Of a DNA stretch of 64,000 nucleotides, positions 1 to 8,678 are shown piece by piece. How positions within the stretch are numbered: the first letter of the stretch is position 1; every line of letters starts with the position of its first letter. The stretch comes from Oliverpabstia intestinalis (GTDB lineage Bacteria > Bacillota > Clostridia > Lachnospirales > Lachnospiraceae): NCBI RefSeq assembly GCF_009696065.1, contig NZ_VUMS01000005.1:1-64000 (forward strand), in the 5' to 3' direction. The notes below the pieces were generated by a model, which worked only from the letters and a program-made list of their open reading frames with translations, had not been told where the DNA came from and ran no database searches. A program made the position numbers and the translations under genes.

Positions 1-249
1 TTTCTTGGATGTATGGTTTATAGTTTCTCGTCAACTCTATTATACCATATCCGGTGAGGGGTTATTTGTTTTTTGCAGTTAAAAAATGCCGTATTTATGC
101 GGCTTGTGGCGTTTCGCAAACGACTAAATAAAGTAAACCTATGGGAGGGAAATGGAATGGGAATACGTCCGAAAAATGTGGAGATGAAGATACGAAAAAA
201 GCGCCCTGAAAACAGGTTAAAAAAATTTTTAAAAAAATTAAAAAAAACA
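1..249. other. AT-rich non-coding stretch at left edge
   Basis: I see no convincing gene here; the short reading frames are low-complexity A/T-rich sequence without ribosome sites. On the minus strand an extended -10 (TGGTATAAT, TATAAT at 39-44) points leftwards and probably serves a gene beyond the window edge; its -35 is not recognisable. Confidence 0.4.
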
Positions 250-278
250 CTTGCATTTTTCTGAGAGGTGCTATATAA
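250..278 (+). promoter_or_regulatory. Promoter for tRNA-Gln
   Basis: TTGCAT at 250-255 and a perfect TATAAT at 273-278 are separated by 17 bases. They lie about 50 bases upstream of the tRNA, as expected for a sigma-A promoter of a stable RNA. Confidence 0.75.
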
Positions 279-328
279 TACATCTTGTCGCTGAGCGATA
301 CAGATAAAAAGCAAAGCACAAAAGACAA

Positions 329-400
329 TGGGCTATCGCCAAATGGTAAGGCAACGGACTCTGACTCCGTCATTTCAAGGTTCGAATCCTTGTAGCCCAG
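329..400 (+). tRNA. tRNA-Gln (anticodon CUG)
   Basis: A complete 72-nt cloverleaf is visible. The acceptor stem TGGGCTA pairs with TAGCCCA and is followed by discriminator G. The anticodon stem ACGGA/TCCGT encloses loop CTCTGAC, giving anticodon CTG, which reads CAG (Gln). The T-loop TTCGAAT is canonical. No CCA is encoded. It is a single-tRNA transcription unit with its own promoter (250-278) and terminator (405-434). Confidence 0.95.
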
Positions 401-404
401 CTCT

Positions 405-434
405 AAGCCTTGGATAGTGATCCAAGGCTTTTTT
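405..434 (+). terminator. Rho-independent terminator of tRNA-Gln
   Basis: AAGCCTTGGA pairs with TCCAAGGCTT around a 5-6-nt loop and is followed by a run of T, starting right after the tRNA. Confidence 0.85.
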
Positions 435-546
435 CTTGCTTTACAGAAAAGTGCTCTCCGGCAAAAAAACGCTCCGCGAGGATGCGCCGGGAAGAATCCC
501 GGATCGGCAGGAAGAGAAACGAAAGATTACAGGAGGAAGGGTCACG

Positions 547-1248
547 ATGTATGCATTTGAAAGTAAAGTCCGTTACAGTGAAGTTGGCGAGGATACCAGG
601 ATGACACTTTACAGTGTGCTGAATTATTTTCAGGACTGTAGTGTATTTCATTCGGAGTCGGTAGGAAGAGGTACGGCCGTGCAGGAAGAATTGGGAAGAG
701 CCTGGGTGCTGACCGGCTGGCAGATCGAATTCAGGAGAGCAGCTGACCTTGGGGAAAGCATACGGATCTCCACCTGGCCGCATGGATTCCGGGGATTTGT
801 CGGAGAACGTAATTTCCTGATGGAAACACTGGATGGGGAAGTCCTGGCTTGTGCGGACTCAAGCTGGGCATATATCGATGTGAAAACCGGACATCCGGTA
901 AAGGCATCAGAGGAAGAACGGGCAGCATATCCGGTGGAGGAGAAACTGGATATGAAACCGCTGGGAAGAAGAATCCGGATTCCGGAGGAGCGGCAGGAGA
1001 TGGGAGGCTTTACCGTCCGCCAGTATCATCTGGACTCCAATCATCATGTAAACAATGCACAGTATATCCGATTGTCGCAGGAATACATCCCGGCTGATTT
1101 TCAAGTGCAGAGACTGCGGGCGGAATATAAGAGACAGGCAGTGCTTGGAGATCAGATTTTCCCAATGGTTTCGGAAACAGAGGACAGCTATGTGGTTGCT
1201 TTATGTAATGAAGAGAAAGAGCCATATGCGGTGGTGGAATTTTCCTGA
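547..1248 (+). CDS. Acyl-ACP thioesterase
   Basis: The 233-residue product matches the FatA/FatB-type acyl-ACP thioesterases, cytoplasmic double hot-dog enzymes that release free fatty acids from acyl carrier protein. The N-terminal hot-dog repeat covers about residues 1-125. The second carries the motif DSNHHVNNAQY near residues 157-167, with the catalytic-type His and Asn. The ATG at 547 is chosen because AGGAGG lies ten bases upstream; the longer open frame from 436 has no ribosome site. It is monocistronic between the tRNA terminator and the next gene. The family is common in Lachnospiraceae; chain-length specificity cannot be read from the sequence. Confidence 0.88.
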   Translation: MYAFESKVRYSEVGEDTRMTLYSVLNYFQDCSVFHSESVGRGTAVQEELGRAWVLTGWQIEFRRAADLGESIRISTWPHGFRGFVGERNFLMETLDGEVLACADSSWAYIDVKTGHPVKASEEERAAYPVEEKLDMKPLGRRIRIPEERQEMGGFTVRQYHLDSNHHVNNAQYIRLSQEYIPADFQVQRLRAEYKRQAVLGDQIFPMVSETEDSYVVALCNEEKEPYAVVEFS

Positions 1249-1497
1249 ACATAAGAAGTGAAAAGTAGAGAGATATATAAAGAAATTACCAGGAAATGAA
1301 GAAATTACTGGGAGAAGTCTGCAAAATATATTATAATGAAGCAGAAATAAGCAATGACAGAATGAAAAGACTGCCATTTCGTGAAATATGCAGGAAACAA
1401 CAGATATCAGATGAATGGCTGACGAATGCAAGACAGTCTGAGATTACACAAATACACACGCAGGAGTCTGCGTGAACACAGTTACGGAGGAACGAGC

Positions 1498-2340
1498 ATG
1501 ATTGAATTAGGAAGAAGACAGAAATTACAGGTAGTAAAAAAAGTGGAATTCGGTGTCTATCTTGGAGAAAAGGCAGATGCGAAGGAACAGGAGAGGGTTC
1601 TTCTGCCGGCAAAACAGGTACCGGCGGAGACAAAAGTAGGCGATGAACTGGAAGTATTTATCTATCGGGATTCCGCAGACCGCCTGATCGCGACGACAAG
1701 AGTACCGGCTCTGGAGCTTCATCAGACAGCAGTGGTAAAAGTTGCGGAAGTTGGGAAAATCGGAGCATTTCTGGACTGGGGTCTGGAAAAAGATCTGTTG
1801 CTTCCATATAAAGAGCAGACCGTAAAGGTGAAAAAGGATCAGGAAGTGCTGGTTGCCTTGTATATTGACAAGAGTGACCGGCTCTGCGCGACCATGAAAG
1901 TATATCCGTACCTGAAAACGCAGTCTCCGTATGTGGTAGAAGACCAGGTAGAGGGAAGAATCTATGAGATCAGCGACAATTTCGGAGTTTTTGTGGCAGT
2001 TGATGATCAGTATTCCGGTCTGATCCCGAAGACAGAGGCGCAGGGACAGTACCGTCCGGGTGAGAAGGTAAGCTGCCGTGTGACAAATGTAAGAGAAGAC
2101 GGCAAACTGAATCTTTCTCCGAGAAAAAAAGCATACCAGCAGATGGATGAAGATTCCGAACTGGTGTTAAAGGTAATTGGTGAGTATGCAGGTGTGCTGC
2201 CGTTTGATGACAAAGTGTCACCGGAGGTGATCAAGCGGGAATTCGGACTGAGCAAAGCGGCATTTAAACGTGCGGTCGGTCATTTGTTGAAAGAGAAGAA
2301 AATCAAGATCCAGGATAAACGTATTTACTTGATTTTTTAG
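1498..2340 (+). CDS. cvfB: CvfB-like S1 RNA-binding protein
   Basis: The 280-residue protein has the architecture of CvfB/YitL: three S1/OB-type RNA-binding repeats (about 1-60, 65-130 and 140-210) and a C-terminal winged helix (about 225-280, with the segment FGLSKAAFKRAVGHL). In staphylococci CvfB affects virulence gene expression; in Clostridia the role is not settled, and RNA binding is the safe statement. The ATG at 1498 follows GGAGG by six bases. About 250 bases separate it from the thioesterase; this gap has a TATAAT at 1332-1337 but no well-spaced -35. Confidence 0.85.
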   Translation: MIELGRRQKLQVVKKVEFGVYLGEKADAKEQERVLLPAKQVPAETKVGDELEVFIYRDSADRLIATTRVPALELHQTAVVKVAEVGKIGAFLDWGLEKDLLLPYKEQTVKVKKDQEVLVALYIDKSDRLCATMKVYPYLKTQSPYVVEDQVEGRIYEISDNFGVFVAVDDQYSGLIPKTEAQGQYRPGEKVSCRVTNVREDGKLNLSPRKKAYQQMDEDSELVLKVIGEYAGVLPFDDKVSPEVIKREFGLSKAAFKRAVGHLLKEKKIKIQDKRIYLIF

Positions 2341-2499
2341 GCGGCAGTTGCTATACTATACAGTATATTTTGGTAACACTTTGCAGTCAGGATCCTGTGG
2401 AAGAAGCGGGAAGATGTAAGGTATGACTGTTGACAGTAAAAAGATAGTATGCAGTTGGAAAAGAAAACAACTGTCTGAGTAATAAAAGGAGGATTATCG

Positions 2500-3102
2500 T
2501 TGGACTCGATAGACTATTATAACCGGTATGCGGTGCCCTATTATGAAGAAACAGTAGATGCGAGCATGGAAGAGGTTATGAAGCCGTTTGTGGAACTCCT
2601 GTCCGAGGAGTCGGAGAATGCAGAAGTATTGGATCTGGGATGCGGTTCCGGAAGGGACACCCTGTTATTGGAAGAATATGGATTTTATGTAACACCGATG
2701 GATGGCTCAGAAGAGATGTGTAAACTTGCAGAGGTAAACACAGACAAAGAAGTATTGCAGATGACTTATGACGAGATGGAATTCGATGATGTCTTTGATG
2801 GGATCTGGGCGTGTGCCTCACTGATTCATCTGACGGAAGATGAGATGCGCAAGGTTATGAAGAAACTTGTACAGGCGCTGAAGGAAAACGGTGTACTTTA
2901 TTTTTCCGTACATAGAGGTGACCGGGATGGAATCTATCATGGACGTTATTTCCATGACTACAACAGAAGGGAACTGCAGAGTCTGATGGAAGAATATCCG
3001 GAACTGGAAGTGGTTGATATATGGACCACACAGGATGTGCGGTCAGAAAAGTCGGATAAGCTCTGGCTGAATGTACTGGCACGAAAAACAGGAAAAGAGT
3101 AA
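2500..3102 (+). CDS. Class I SAM-dependent methyltransferase
   Basis: The 200-residue protein has the Rossmann motif VLDLGCGSGRD at about residues 42-52 (SAM-binding motif I), an acidic motif II near MDGSEEM and a motif IV region around GIWACASLIHL. The substrate cannot be deduced. The start is TTG at 2500, set by AAAGGAGG seven bases upstream, with no in-frame ATG nearby. A clear terminator follows, so it is probably monocistronic. A short A/T palindrome near 2353-2370 lies upstream and could be regulatory. Confidence 0.82.
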   Translation: MDSIDYYNRYAVPYYEETVDASMEEVMKPFVELLSEESENAEVLDLGCGSGRDTLLLEEYGFYVTPMDGSEEMCKLAEVNTDKEVLQMTYDEMEFDDVFDGIWACASLIHLTEDEMRKVMKKLVQALKENGVLYFSVHRGDRDGIYHGRYFHDYNRRELQSLMEEYPELEVVDIWTTQDVRSEKSDKLWLNVLARKTGKE

Positions 3103-3108
3103 ATGCAG

Positions 3109-3145
3109 AAAAGTCTGGACGGCGTAGTACCGGCCAGACTTTTAC
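3109..3145 (+). terminator. Rho-independent terminator
   Basis: AAAAGTCTGG pairs with CCAGACTTTT, extended by an inner CGG/CCG, followed by a T-rich tail. It lies between the methyltransferase and dnaE. Confidence 0.75.
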
Positions 3146-3179
3146 GTTTTATTTGGTACAGGATATAGGAGGAAAACCG

Positions 3180-6100
3180 ATGGGATTTACACATTTGCAT
3201 GTGCATACGGAATACAGCTTGCTGGACGGTTCCAATAAGATCAAAGAATATGTAGCCCGGGTGAAAGAACTGGGGATGGACAGTGCGGCAATCACAGATC
3301 ACGGTGTGATGTATGGCTGTATTGATTTTTATCGGGCGGCAAAGGAAGCCGGAATCAACCCGATCCTCGGATGTGAGGTCTACGTGGCGCCCGGTTCCCG
3401 TTTTGATAAAGAGATGCAGCACGGAGAAGATCGGTATTATCATCTGGTGCTGCTGGCGGAGAATAATCAGGGATACAGTAATCTGATGAAGATTGTTTCT
3501 GCAGGTTTTGTGGAAGGGTATTACTATAAGCCGCGAGTGGATCTGGAAGTTCTGGAAAAATATCATGAGGGGATTATCGCGTTAAGTGCCTGCCTCGCCG
3601 GTGAGATTCCCAGATTCCTGACCCGAGGTCTGTATGAGGAAGGAAAAAGAGCGGCACTGCGTTATCGGGAGATTTTCGGAAAGAATAATTTCTTCCTGGA
3701 ATTACAGAATCATGGAATCCGGGAGCAGGAGATAGTCAACCAGCAGCTGGTGCGTATGAGCAGTGAGACAGGGATCGAACTGGTATGTACGAATGATGTA
3801 CATTATACCTATGCGGAAGATGCAGGCTCCCACGATATCCTTCTTTGTATCCAGACCGGAAAAAAAGTGCAGGACGAGGACCGTATGCGCTATGAAGGTG
3901 GTCAGTACTACGTCAAATCAGAAAAAGAGATGGCGGCACTGTTTCCATATGCGCCGCAGGCTCTGGAAAATACAAAAAAGATCGGTGACCGGTGTCATGT
4001 GGAGATCGAATTTGGCGTGACCAAGCTGCCGAAATATGATGTCCCGGACGGCTATACTTCCTGGGAATATCTGAATAAACTTTGCTGGGAGGGGCTGGAG
4101 GAGAAATATCACCCGGTGACGGAAGAACTGAAAGAACGTCTGACCTATGAATTAAATACAATTAAAACCATGGGATATGTGGATTACTTCCTGATCGTAT
4201 GGGATTTTATCAAATATGCGAGAGATAATGATATCATGGTAGGACCTGGACGTGGTTCTGCGGCAGGAAGTATCGTTTCTTATTCTCTGGGGATCACACA
4301 GCTGGATCCGATCCGGTATCAGCTGCTGTTTGAACGTTTCCTGAACCCGGAACGAGTATCCATGCCTGATATCGATATTGACTTCTGTTTCGAACGGAGA
4401 CAGGAAGTTATTGATTATGTGGTGAGAAAATACGGAAAGGACCGTGTGGTGCAGATTGTTACTTTTGGTACGATGGCGGCTCGCGGCGTGATCCGCGATG
4501 TGGGAAGAGTGCTGGACTTTCCGTATGCGCAGGTGGATACTATCGCAAAGATGATCCCGAATGAGTTAAATATCACGATTGACAAAGCACTGAAAATGAA
4601 TCCGGAACTTCGCAATCAGTACGAGGGTGATGAGCAGATCCATTATCTGATCGATATGTCCAAACGCCTGGAGGGTCTGCCGCGGCATACGTCGATGCAT
4701 GCTGCCGGCGTGGTGATCAGTCAGAAAGCAGTGGATGAATATGTGCCGCTTTCCCGTGCCTCAGACGGTTCGATCACAACGCAGTTTACGATGACGACGC
4801 TGGAAGAACTGGGACTTCTGAAAATGGATTTTCTTGGATTGCGCACGCTGACCGTGATCCAGAATGCGGTAAAACTGGCGCAGAAAAGCGAAGGAATCGA
4901 ACTGGATCTGTCGAAGATTGATTATAACGACCAGGCGGTACTCGGAATGATCGGAAGCGGAAAGTGTGAGGGTGTGTTCCAGCTGGAAAGTACCGGTATG
5001 AAAAACTTTATGAAGGAGCTGAAACCGAAGAGCCTGGAAGATATCATTGCCGGAATCTCCCTGTACCGTCCGGGTCCGATGGATTTTATCCCTCAGTATA
5101 TCAAAGGAAAAAATGCACCGGATCAGATTACTTATGACTGTCCGCAGTTAGAGCCGATTCTGGAACCGACCTATGGTTGTATCGTTTATCAGGAGCAGGT
5201 TATGCAGATTGTGCGTGATCTGGCCGGGTATACGCTGGGACGAAGCGATCTGGTACGGCGTGCCATGGCAAAGAAGAAAGCAGCGGTCATGGCAAAAGAG
5301 AGGGAAAACTTTGTGTACGGCAATGAGGAGGAAGGTGTTCCAGGCTGTATCGCAAACGGAATCAGCGAGCAGGTGGCAAATAAAATCTATGATGAAATGA
5401 CGGATTTTGCCAAGTATGCATTTAACAAGTCACACGCTGCAGCTTATGCGGTGGTATCGTATCAGACTGCCTGGTTAAAATATTATTATCCGGTGGAGTT
5501 TATGGCGGCGCTGATGACCTCGTGTATCGATAATCCGTCTAAGGTATCCGAGTATATCTTAAACTGCCGGCAGATGGGAATCAGGATCCTGCCGCCGGAC
5601 ATCAACCGCAGTACCGGCAGCTTTTCTGTAGAAGACGGCAGCATCCGGTATGGAATGGCGGCTGTGAAAGGAATCGGAAAGCCGGTGATGGAAGCGATCG
5701 TGGAAGAGAGAGCGCGGGGCGGTTTATTTTCCTCACTCAAAGACTTTTGTCAGAGGTTAAGCGGAAAAGAAGTGAATAAGCGGACCATTGAAAACTTTAT
5801 CAAAGCGGGAGCCTTTGACAGCTTTGGCGGAACGAGAAAGCAGTTTATGATGATCTATGTGCAGGTGATGGATACGGTCAATCAGGAGAAAAAATCTTCG
5901 ATGACCGGTCAGATGAGTCTGTTTGATATCATGGGAGAAGAGGATAAAAAGAGCTTTGAGATCCGCCTGCCGGATGTGGGAGAGTACGCGAAAGAAAGCA
6001 AGCTGGCATTTGAAAAAGAGGTGCTTGGTGTGTATATCAGCGGCCATCCGTTGGAAGAGTATGCAGATGTCTGGAAAAAGAATATCACGGCAGCTACCTC

Positions 6101-6662
6101 GGACTTTTATCCGATGGAAGAGAGCGGTCTGCCCAAGGTGAGAGATGGAGCGAAAGTGATCGTCGGCGGCATGATCACGGAAAAAACGATCAAATATACG
6201 AAAAACAATAAAGTTATGGCATTTATCACACTGGAAGATCTGGTGGGAACGGTGGAAGTAGTTGTATTTCCAAGAGATTATGAAAGAAATGCCGCACTGA
6301 TCGAGACGGATTCCAAAGTGTTTATCATGGGAAATGTGTCGGCGGAGGATGACAAGGCGAGTAAGCTGATCTGCGAAAAAATCGTCTCCTTCGATCAGGT
6401 GCCGCGGGAACTGTGGATCCAGTTTGCCGACCGGAAACAGTACGAGCAGGAGGTAGCAGAACTCTATGATACCCTGCGCCAGTCTGACGGCAGCGATCAT
6501 GTGGTGGTGTATCTGCGGGCAGAAAAACAGATGAAACATCTCCCGGCCTCGCGAAGCGTGGAAATTGAGGATAATCTGCTTGGTATTTTACGGGAAAAAT
6601 ACGGCGCGGAAAATGTCAAAGTTGTGGAAAAGAGTATTGAAAAACAGCTTCATATGCATTAA
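3180..6662 (+). CDS. dnaE: DNA polymerase III alpha subunit DnaE
   Basis: At 1160 residues this is the DnaE-type (not PolC-type) replicative polymerase alpha subunit. It opens with a PHP domain (HLHVHTEYS at residues 4-12, metal-ligand type). The catalytic core contains GPGRGSAAGS near 355 and PDIDIDF near 396, which carries the acidic metal ligands. A helix-hairpin-helix/beta-clamp-binding region and an OB-fold (DLVGTVEVVVF, about residue 1020) follow. The ATG at 3180 is preceded by AGGAGG. Firmicutes usually also have PolC elsewhere, where DnaE extends primers; that gene is not in this window. Only 78 bases separate it from pfkA, a pairing common in Clostridia. Confidence 0.97.
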   Translation: MGFTHLHVHTEYSLLDGSNKIKEYVARVKELGMDSAAITDHGVMYGCIDFYRAAKEAGINPILGCEVYVAPGSRFDKEMQHGEDRYYHLVLLAENNQGYSNLMKIVSAGFVEGYYYKPRVDLEVLEKYHEGIIALSACLAGEIPRFLTRGLYEEGKRAALRYREIFGKNNFFLELQNHGIREQEIVNQQLVRMSSETGIELVCTNDVHYTYAEDAGSHDILLCIQTGKKVQDEDRMRYEGGQYYVKSEKEMAALFPYAPQALENTKKIGDRCHVEIEFGVTKLPKYDVPDGYTSWEYLNKLCWEGLEEKYHPVTEELKERLTYELNTIKTMGYVDYFLIVWDFIKYARDNDIMVGPGRGSAAGSIVSYSLGITQLDPIRYQLLFERFLNPERVSMPDIDIDFCFERRQEVIDYVVRKYGKDRVVQIVTFGTMAARGVIRDVGRVLDFPYAQVDTIAKMIPNELNITIDKALKMNPELRNQYEGDEQIHYLIDMSKRLEGLPRHTSMHAAGVVISQKAVDEYVPLSRASDGSITTQFTMTTLEELGLLKMDFLGLRTLTVIQNAVKLAQKSEGIELDLSKIDYNDQAVLGMIGSGKCEGVFQLESTGMKNFMKELKPKSLEDIIAGISLYRPGPMDFIPQYIKGKNAPDQITYDCPQLEPILEPTYGCIVYQEQVMQIVRDLAGYTLGRSDLVRRAMAKKKAAVMAKERENFVYGNEEEGVPGCIANGISEQVANKIYDEMTDFAKYAFNKSHAAAYAVVSYQTAWLKYYYPVEFMAALMTSCIDNPSKVSEYILNCRQMGIRILPPDINRSTGSFSVEDGSIRYGMAAVKGIGKPVMEAIVEERARGGLFSSLKDFCQRLSGKEVNKRTIENFIKAGAFDSFGGTRKQFMMIYVQVMDTVNQEKKSSMTGQMSLFDIMGEEDKKSFEIRLPDVGEYAKESKLAFEKEVLGVYISGHPLEEYADVWKKNITAATSDFYPMEESGLPKVRDGAKVIVGGMITEKTIKYTKNNKVMAFITLEDLVGTVEVVVFPRDYERNAALIETDSKVFIMGNVSAEDDKASKLICEKIVSFDQVPRELWIQFADRKQYEQEVAELYDTLRQSDGSDHVVVYLRAEKQMKHLPASRSVEIEDNLLGILREKYGAENVKVVEKSIEKQLHMH

Positions 6663-6740
6663 AATATAAAACGATAAGGCGATAGAGCCGGATGATGCGT
6701 TATCCGGTATTAGATTAGATATATTAGTGGAGGGAACATT

Positions 6741-7727
6741 ATGGAAAAAGAACTCAAGACCATTGGCGTATTGACAAGTGGAGGAGATGCTCCGGGAATG
6801 AATGCTGCAATCCGTGCGGTTGTTCGTCGTGGACTGAGCAAAGGACTGAAGATGAAAGGTATCCTGAAAGGATATGACGGATTGCTGAATGAAGAAATTA
6901 TTGATATGACTGCAAAAGATGTATCTGATATCATCGGTCGTGGTGGTACTATCCTGTATACTGCACGTTGCGCAGAGATGAGAACAGAAGAAGGACAGAA
7001 AAAAGCAGCTGATATCTGCAAAAAACACGGTATTGACGGTCTGGTAGTTATCGGTGGTGACGGTTCTTTTGCAGGTGCTCAGAAGCTGGCAAACCTGGGA
7101 ATCAACGCAGTTGGTATTCCGGGAACCATCGACCTGGATATCGCATGTACAGAGTATACCATCGGTTTTGATACCGCTGTGAATACTGCTATGGAAGCAA
7201 TCGATAAAGTACGTGATACTTCTACTTCTCATGAGCGTTGCAGTGTCATCGAAGTTATGGGAAGAAATGCAGGTTATCTGGCTTTGTGGTGTGGTATTGC
7301 CAACGGTGCAGAAGATATTCTTCTTCCGGAAAAATATGATTACGACGAGCAGAAGCTGATCAACAATATCATCGAAGGAAGAAAACGTGGTAAAAAGCAT
7401 CACATTATCATCAATGCAGAGGGTATCGGACATTCCAGCAGCATGGCAAAACGTATTGAGGCAGCTACCGGTATTGAAACCCGTGCAACGATTCTGGGTC
7501 ATATGCAGCGTGGTGGTAATCCGACATGTATCGACCGTGTACATGCTTCTATGATGGGATCTTATGCAGTAGATCTGCTGGCTGAAGGAAAAACAAAACG
7601 TGTCGTTGGATACAAAAACGGCGAATATGTGGACTTTGATATCAATGAAGCACTGGCTATGGAAAAAGGTATTTCCGAATATCAGTACGAAGTTGCAAAA
7701 TCTCTGTCTGCAAACTATTCCAAATAA
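6741..7727 (+). CDS. pfkA: ATP-dependent 6-phosphofructokinase
   Basis: The 328-residue enzyme phosphorylates fructose 6-phosphate to fructose 1,6-bisphosphate in glycolysis. Visible motifs are the nucleotide loop TSGGDAPGMN at about 12-21, GGDGSF at about 103-108 and PGTID near 128. The Gly after GGD, and Gly rather than Lys before TID, mark the ATP-using rather than pyrophosphate-using type. The motif reads TIDLDI where most PfkA proteins have TIDNDI; both Asp residues are kept. A good GGAGGG site precedes the ATG. Codon usage is rich in favoured codons, consistent with high expression. A strong terminator follows. Confidence 0.96.
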   Translation: MEKELKTIGVLTSGGDAPGMNAAIRAVVRRGLSKGLKMKGILKGYDGLLNEEIIDMTAKDVSDIIGRGGTILYTARCAEMRTEEGQKKAADICKKHGIDGLVVIGGDGSFAGAQKLANLGINAVGIPGTIDLDIACTEYTIGFDTAVNTAMEAIDKVRDTSTSHERCSVIEVMGRNAGYLALWCGIANGAEDILLPEKYDYDEQKLINNIIEGRKRGKKHHIIINAEGIGHSSSMAKRIEAATGIETRATILGHMQRGGNPTCIDRVHASMMGSYAVDLLAEGKTKRVVGYKNGEYVDFDINEALAMEKGISEYQYEVAKSLSANYSK

Positions 7728-7742
7728 TAAGGCGAGAATAAC

Positions 7743-7778
7743 GGCGGCATACCTTCTGAGTCGGTATGCCGCCTTTTT
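7743..7778 (+). terminator. Rho-independent terminator after pfkA
   Basis: GGCGGCATACC and GGTATGCCGCC form an 11-bp perfect stem with a 9-nt loop followed by TTTTT. Confidence 0.9.
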
Positions 7779-7820
7779 GCATTGCATGTCAATAATTGGT
7801 CCGGTGGACCGGTTTTGACT
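7778..7820 (+). repeat. Copy 1 of a 43-nt post-terminator motif
   Basis: This stretch aligns without gaps to 10228-10270 with 32 of 43 bases identical. The conserved core includes TCAAT-N-ATTGGT, GTGG and TTTTGA. Both copies start inside the T-run of a terminator. The function is unknown. Confidence 0.55.
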
Positions 7821-7887
7821 CGCGGGCAACGAGTCAGAGTCCGTGCTTGCATGGAACTTATATAGAAAACAAAGGAATGGGTATACT

Positions 7888-8676
7888 ATGATAACAAGCA
7901 GCAGTAATGCGCAGGTAAAACAGATGATCCAGCTGAATAAGAAAGCCCGGGAGCGCAGAAAACAGGATGTTTTTATTGTGGAAGGTCTGCGGATGTTCAG
8001 GGAGGTTCCAAGGGATCGGCTGGTGAAGACATATGTGTCTGAAAACTTTCTGGAGGATCCGGAGCATGAGGCTCTTTTACAGGGGATTCCTTACGAAGTG
8101 GTGAAAGATTCGGTGTTTGCACAGATGAGTGATACACTGACACCACAGGGGGTACTCACGGTTGTGCGACAGTATCATTATACTATGGAGGAACTGATGG
8201 GTGAGAAGGAACATCCGTTGTTTCTTGTCCTTGAGGATCTTCAGGATCCGGGAAATATGGGGACGATTTTCCGGACAGCGGAGGGAGCCGGGGTGGACGG
8301 TATCTTTATGAGCACCAATTGTGTGGATATTTATAATCCCAAAACAATCCGTTCTACTATGGGTTCTGTTTACCGGGTACCTTTTGTGATCGCACCGGAT
8401 CTTCAGGATGTATTTGCATGGTTCAAAAAGCAGGGGATTCGTTCTTATGCGGCACATCTGAAAGGAAAAGGCTGGTATGATGAGCAATCGTATGTCGGAG
8501 GAACCGCATTTTTGATTGGAAATGAGGGAAATGGTCTGACAGATGCAACAGCCGGTCAGGCAGACTGTCTGATCAGGATTCCGATGAAGGGGCAGCTGGA
8601 GTCTCTGAATGCCGGGGTGGCAGCAGCTATTCTGATGTATGAGGCATCCAGACAAAGAAGAAAGGAGTATAAATAA
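7888..8676 (+). CDS. TrmH/SpoU-family RNA 2'-O-methyltransferase
   Basis: The 262-residue protein has an N-terminal SpoU substrate-binding domain (about 1-95, with FIVEGLRMF) and a C-terminal SPOUT/trefoil-knot methyltransferase domain. The latter shows LEDLQDPGNMGTIFRTAEG, IGNEGNGL and a final SLNAGVAAAILMYE, the three classic SpoU motifs. It most resembles 23S rRNA guanosine-2'-O-methyltransferases (RlmB/TsnR group), but tRNA targets cannot be excluded. The ATG at 7888 is taken as start because homology begins there and AAAGGA lies upstream. It ends two bases before the next gene, so the two are probably co-transcribed. Confidence 0.88.
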   Translation: MITSSSNAQVKQMIQLNKKARERRKQDVFIVEGLRMFREVPRDRLVKTYVSENFLEDPEHEALLQGIPYEVVKDSVFAQMSDTLTPQGVLTVVRQYHYTMEELMGEKEHPLFLVLEDLQDPGNMGTIFRTAEGAGVDGIFMSTNCVDIYNPKTIRSTMGSVYRVPFVIAPDLQDVFAWFKKQGIRSYAAHLKGKGWYDEQSYVGGTAFLIGNEGNGLTDATAGQADCLIRIPMKGQLESLNAGVAAAILMYEASRQRRKEYK

Positions 8677-8678
8677 AA

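Noticed and set aside
6588-7829. A 413-residue minus-strand open frame opposite pfkA
   Set aside because: It covers the whole highly conserved pfkA gene in antisense; the Cys/Phe/Ser/Thr-rich composition is typical of a shadow frame from biased codon use.
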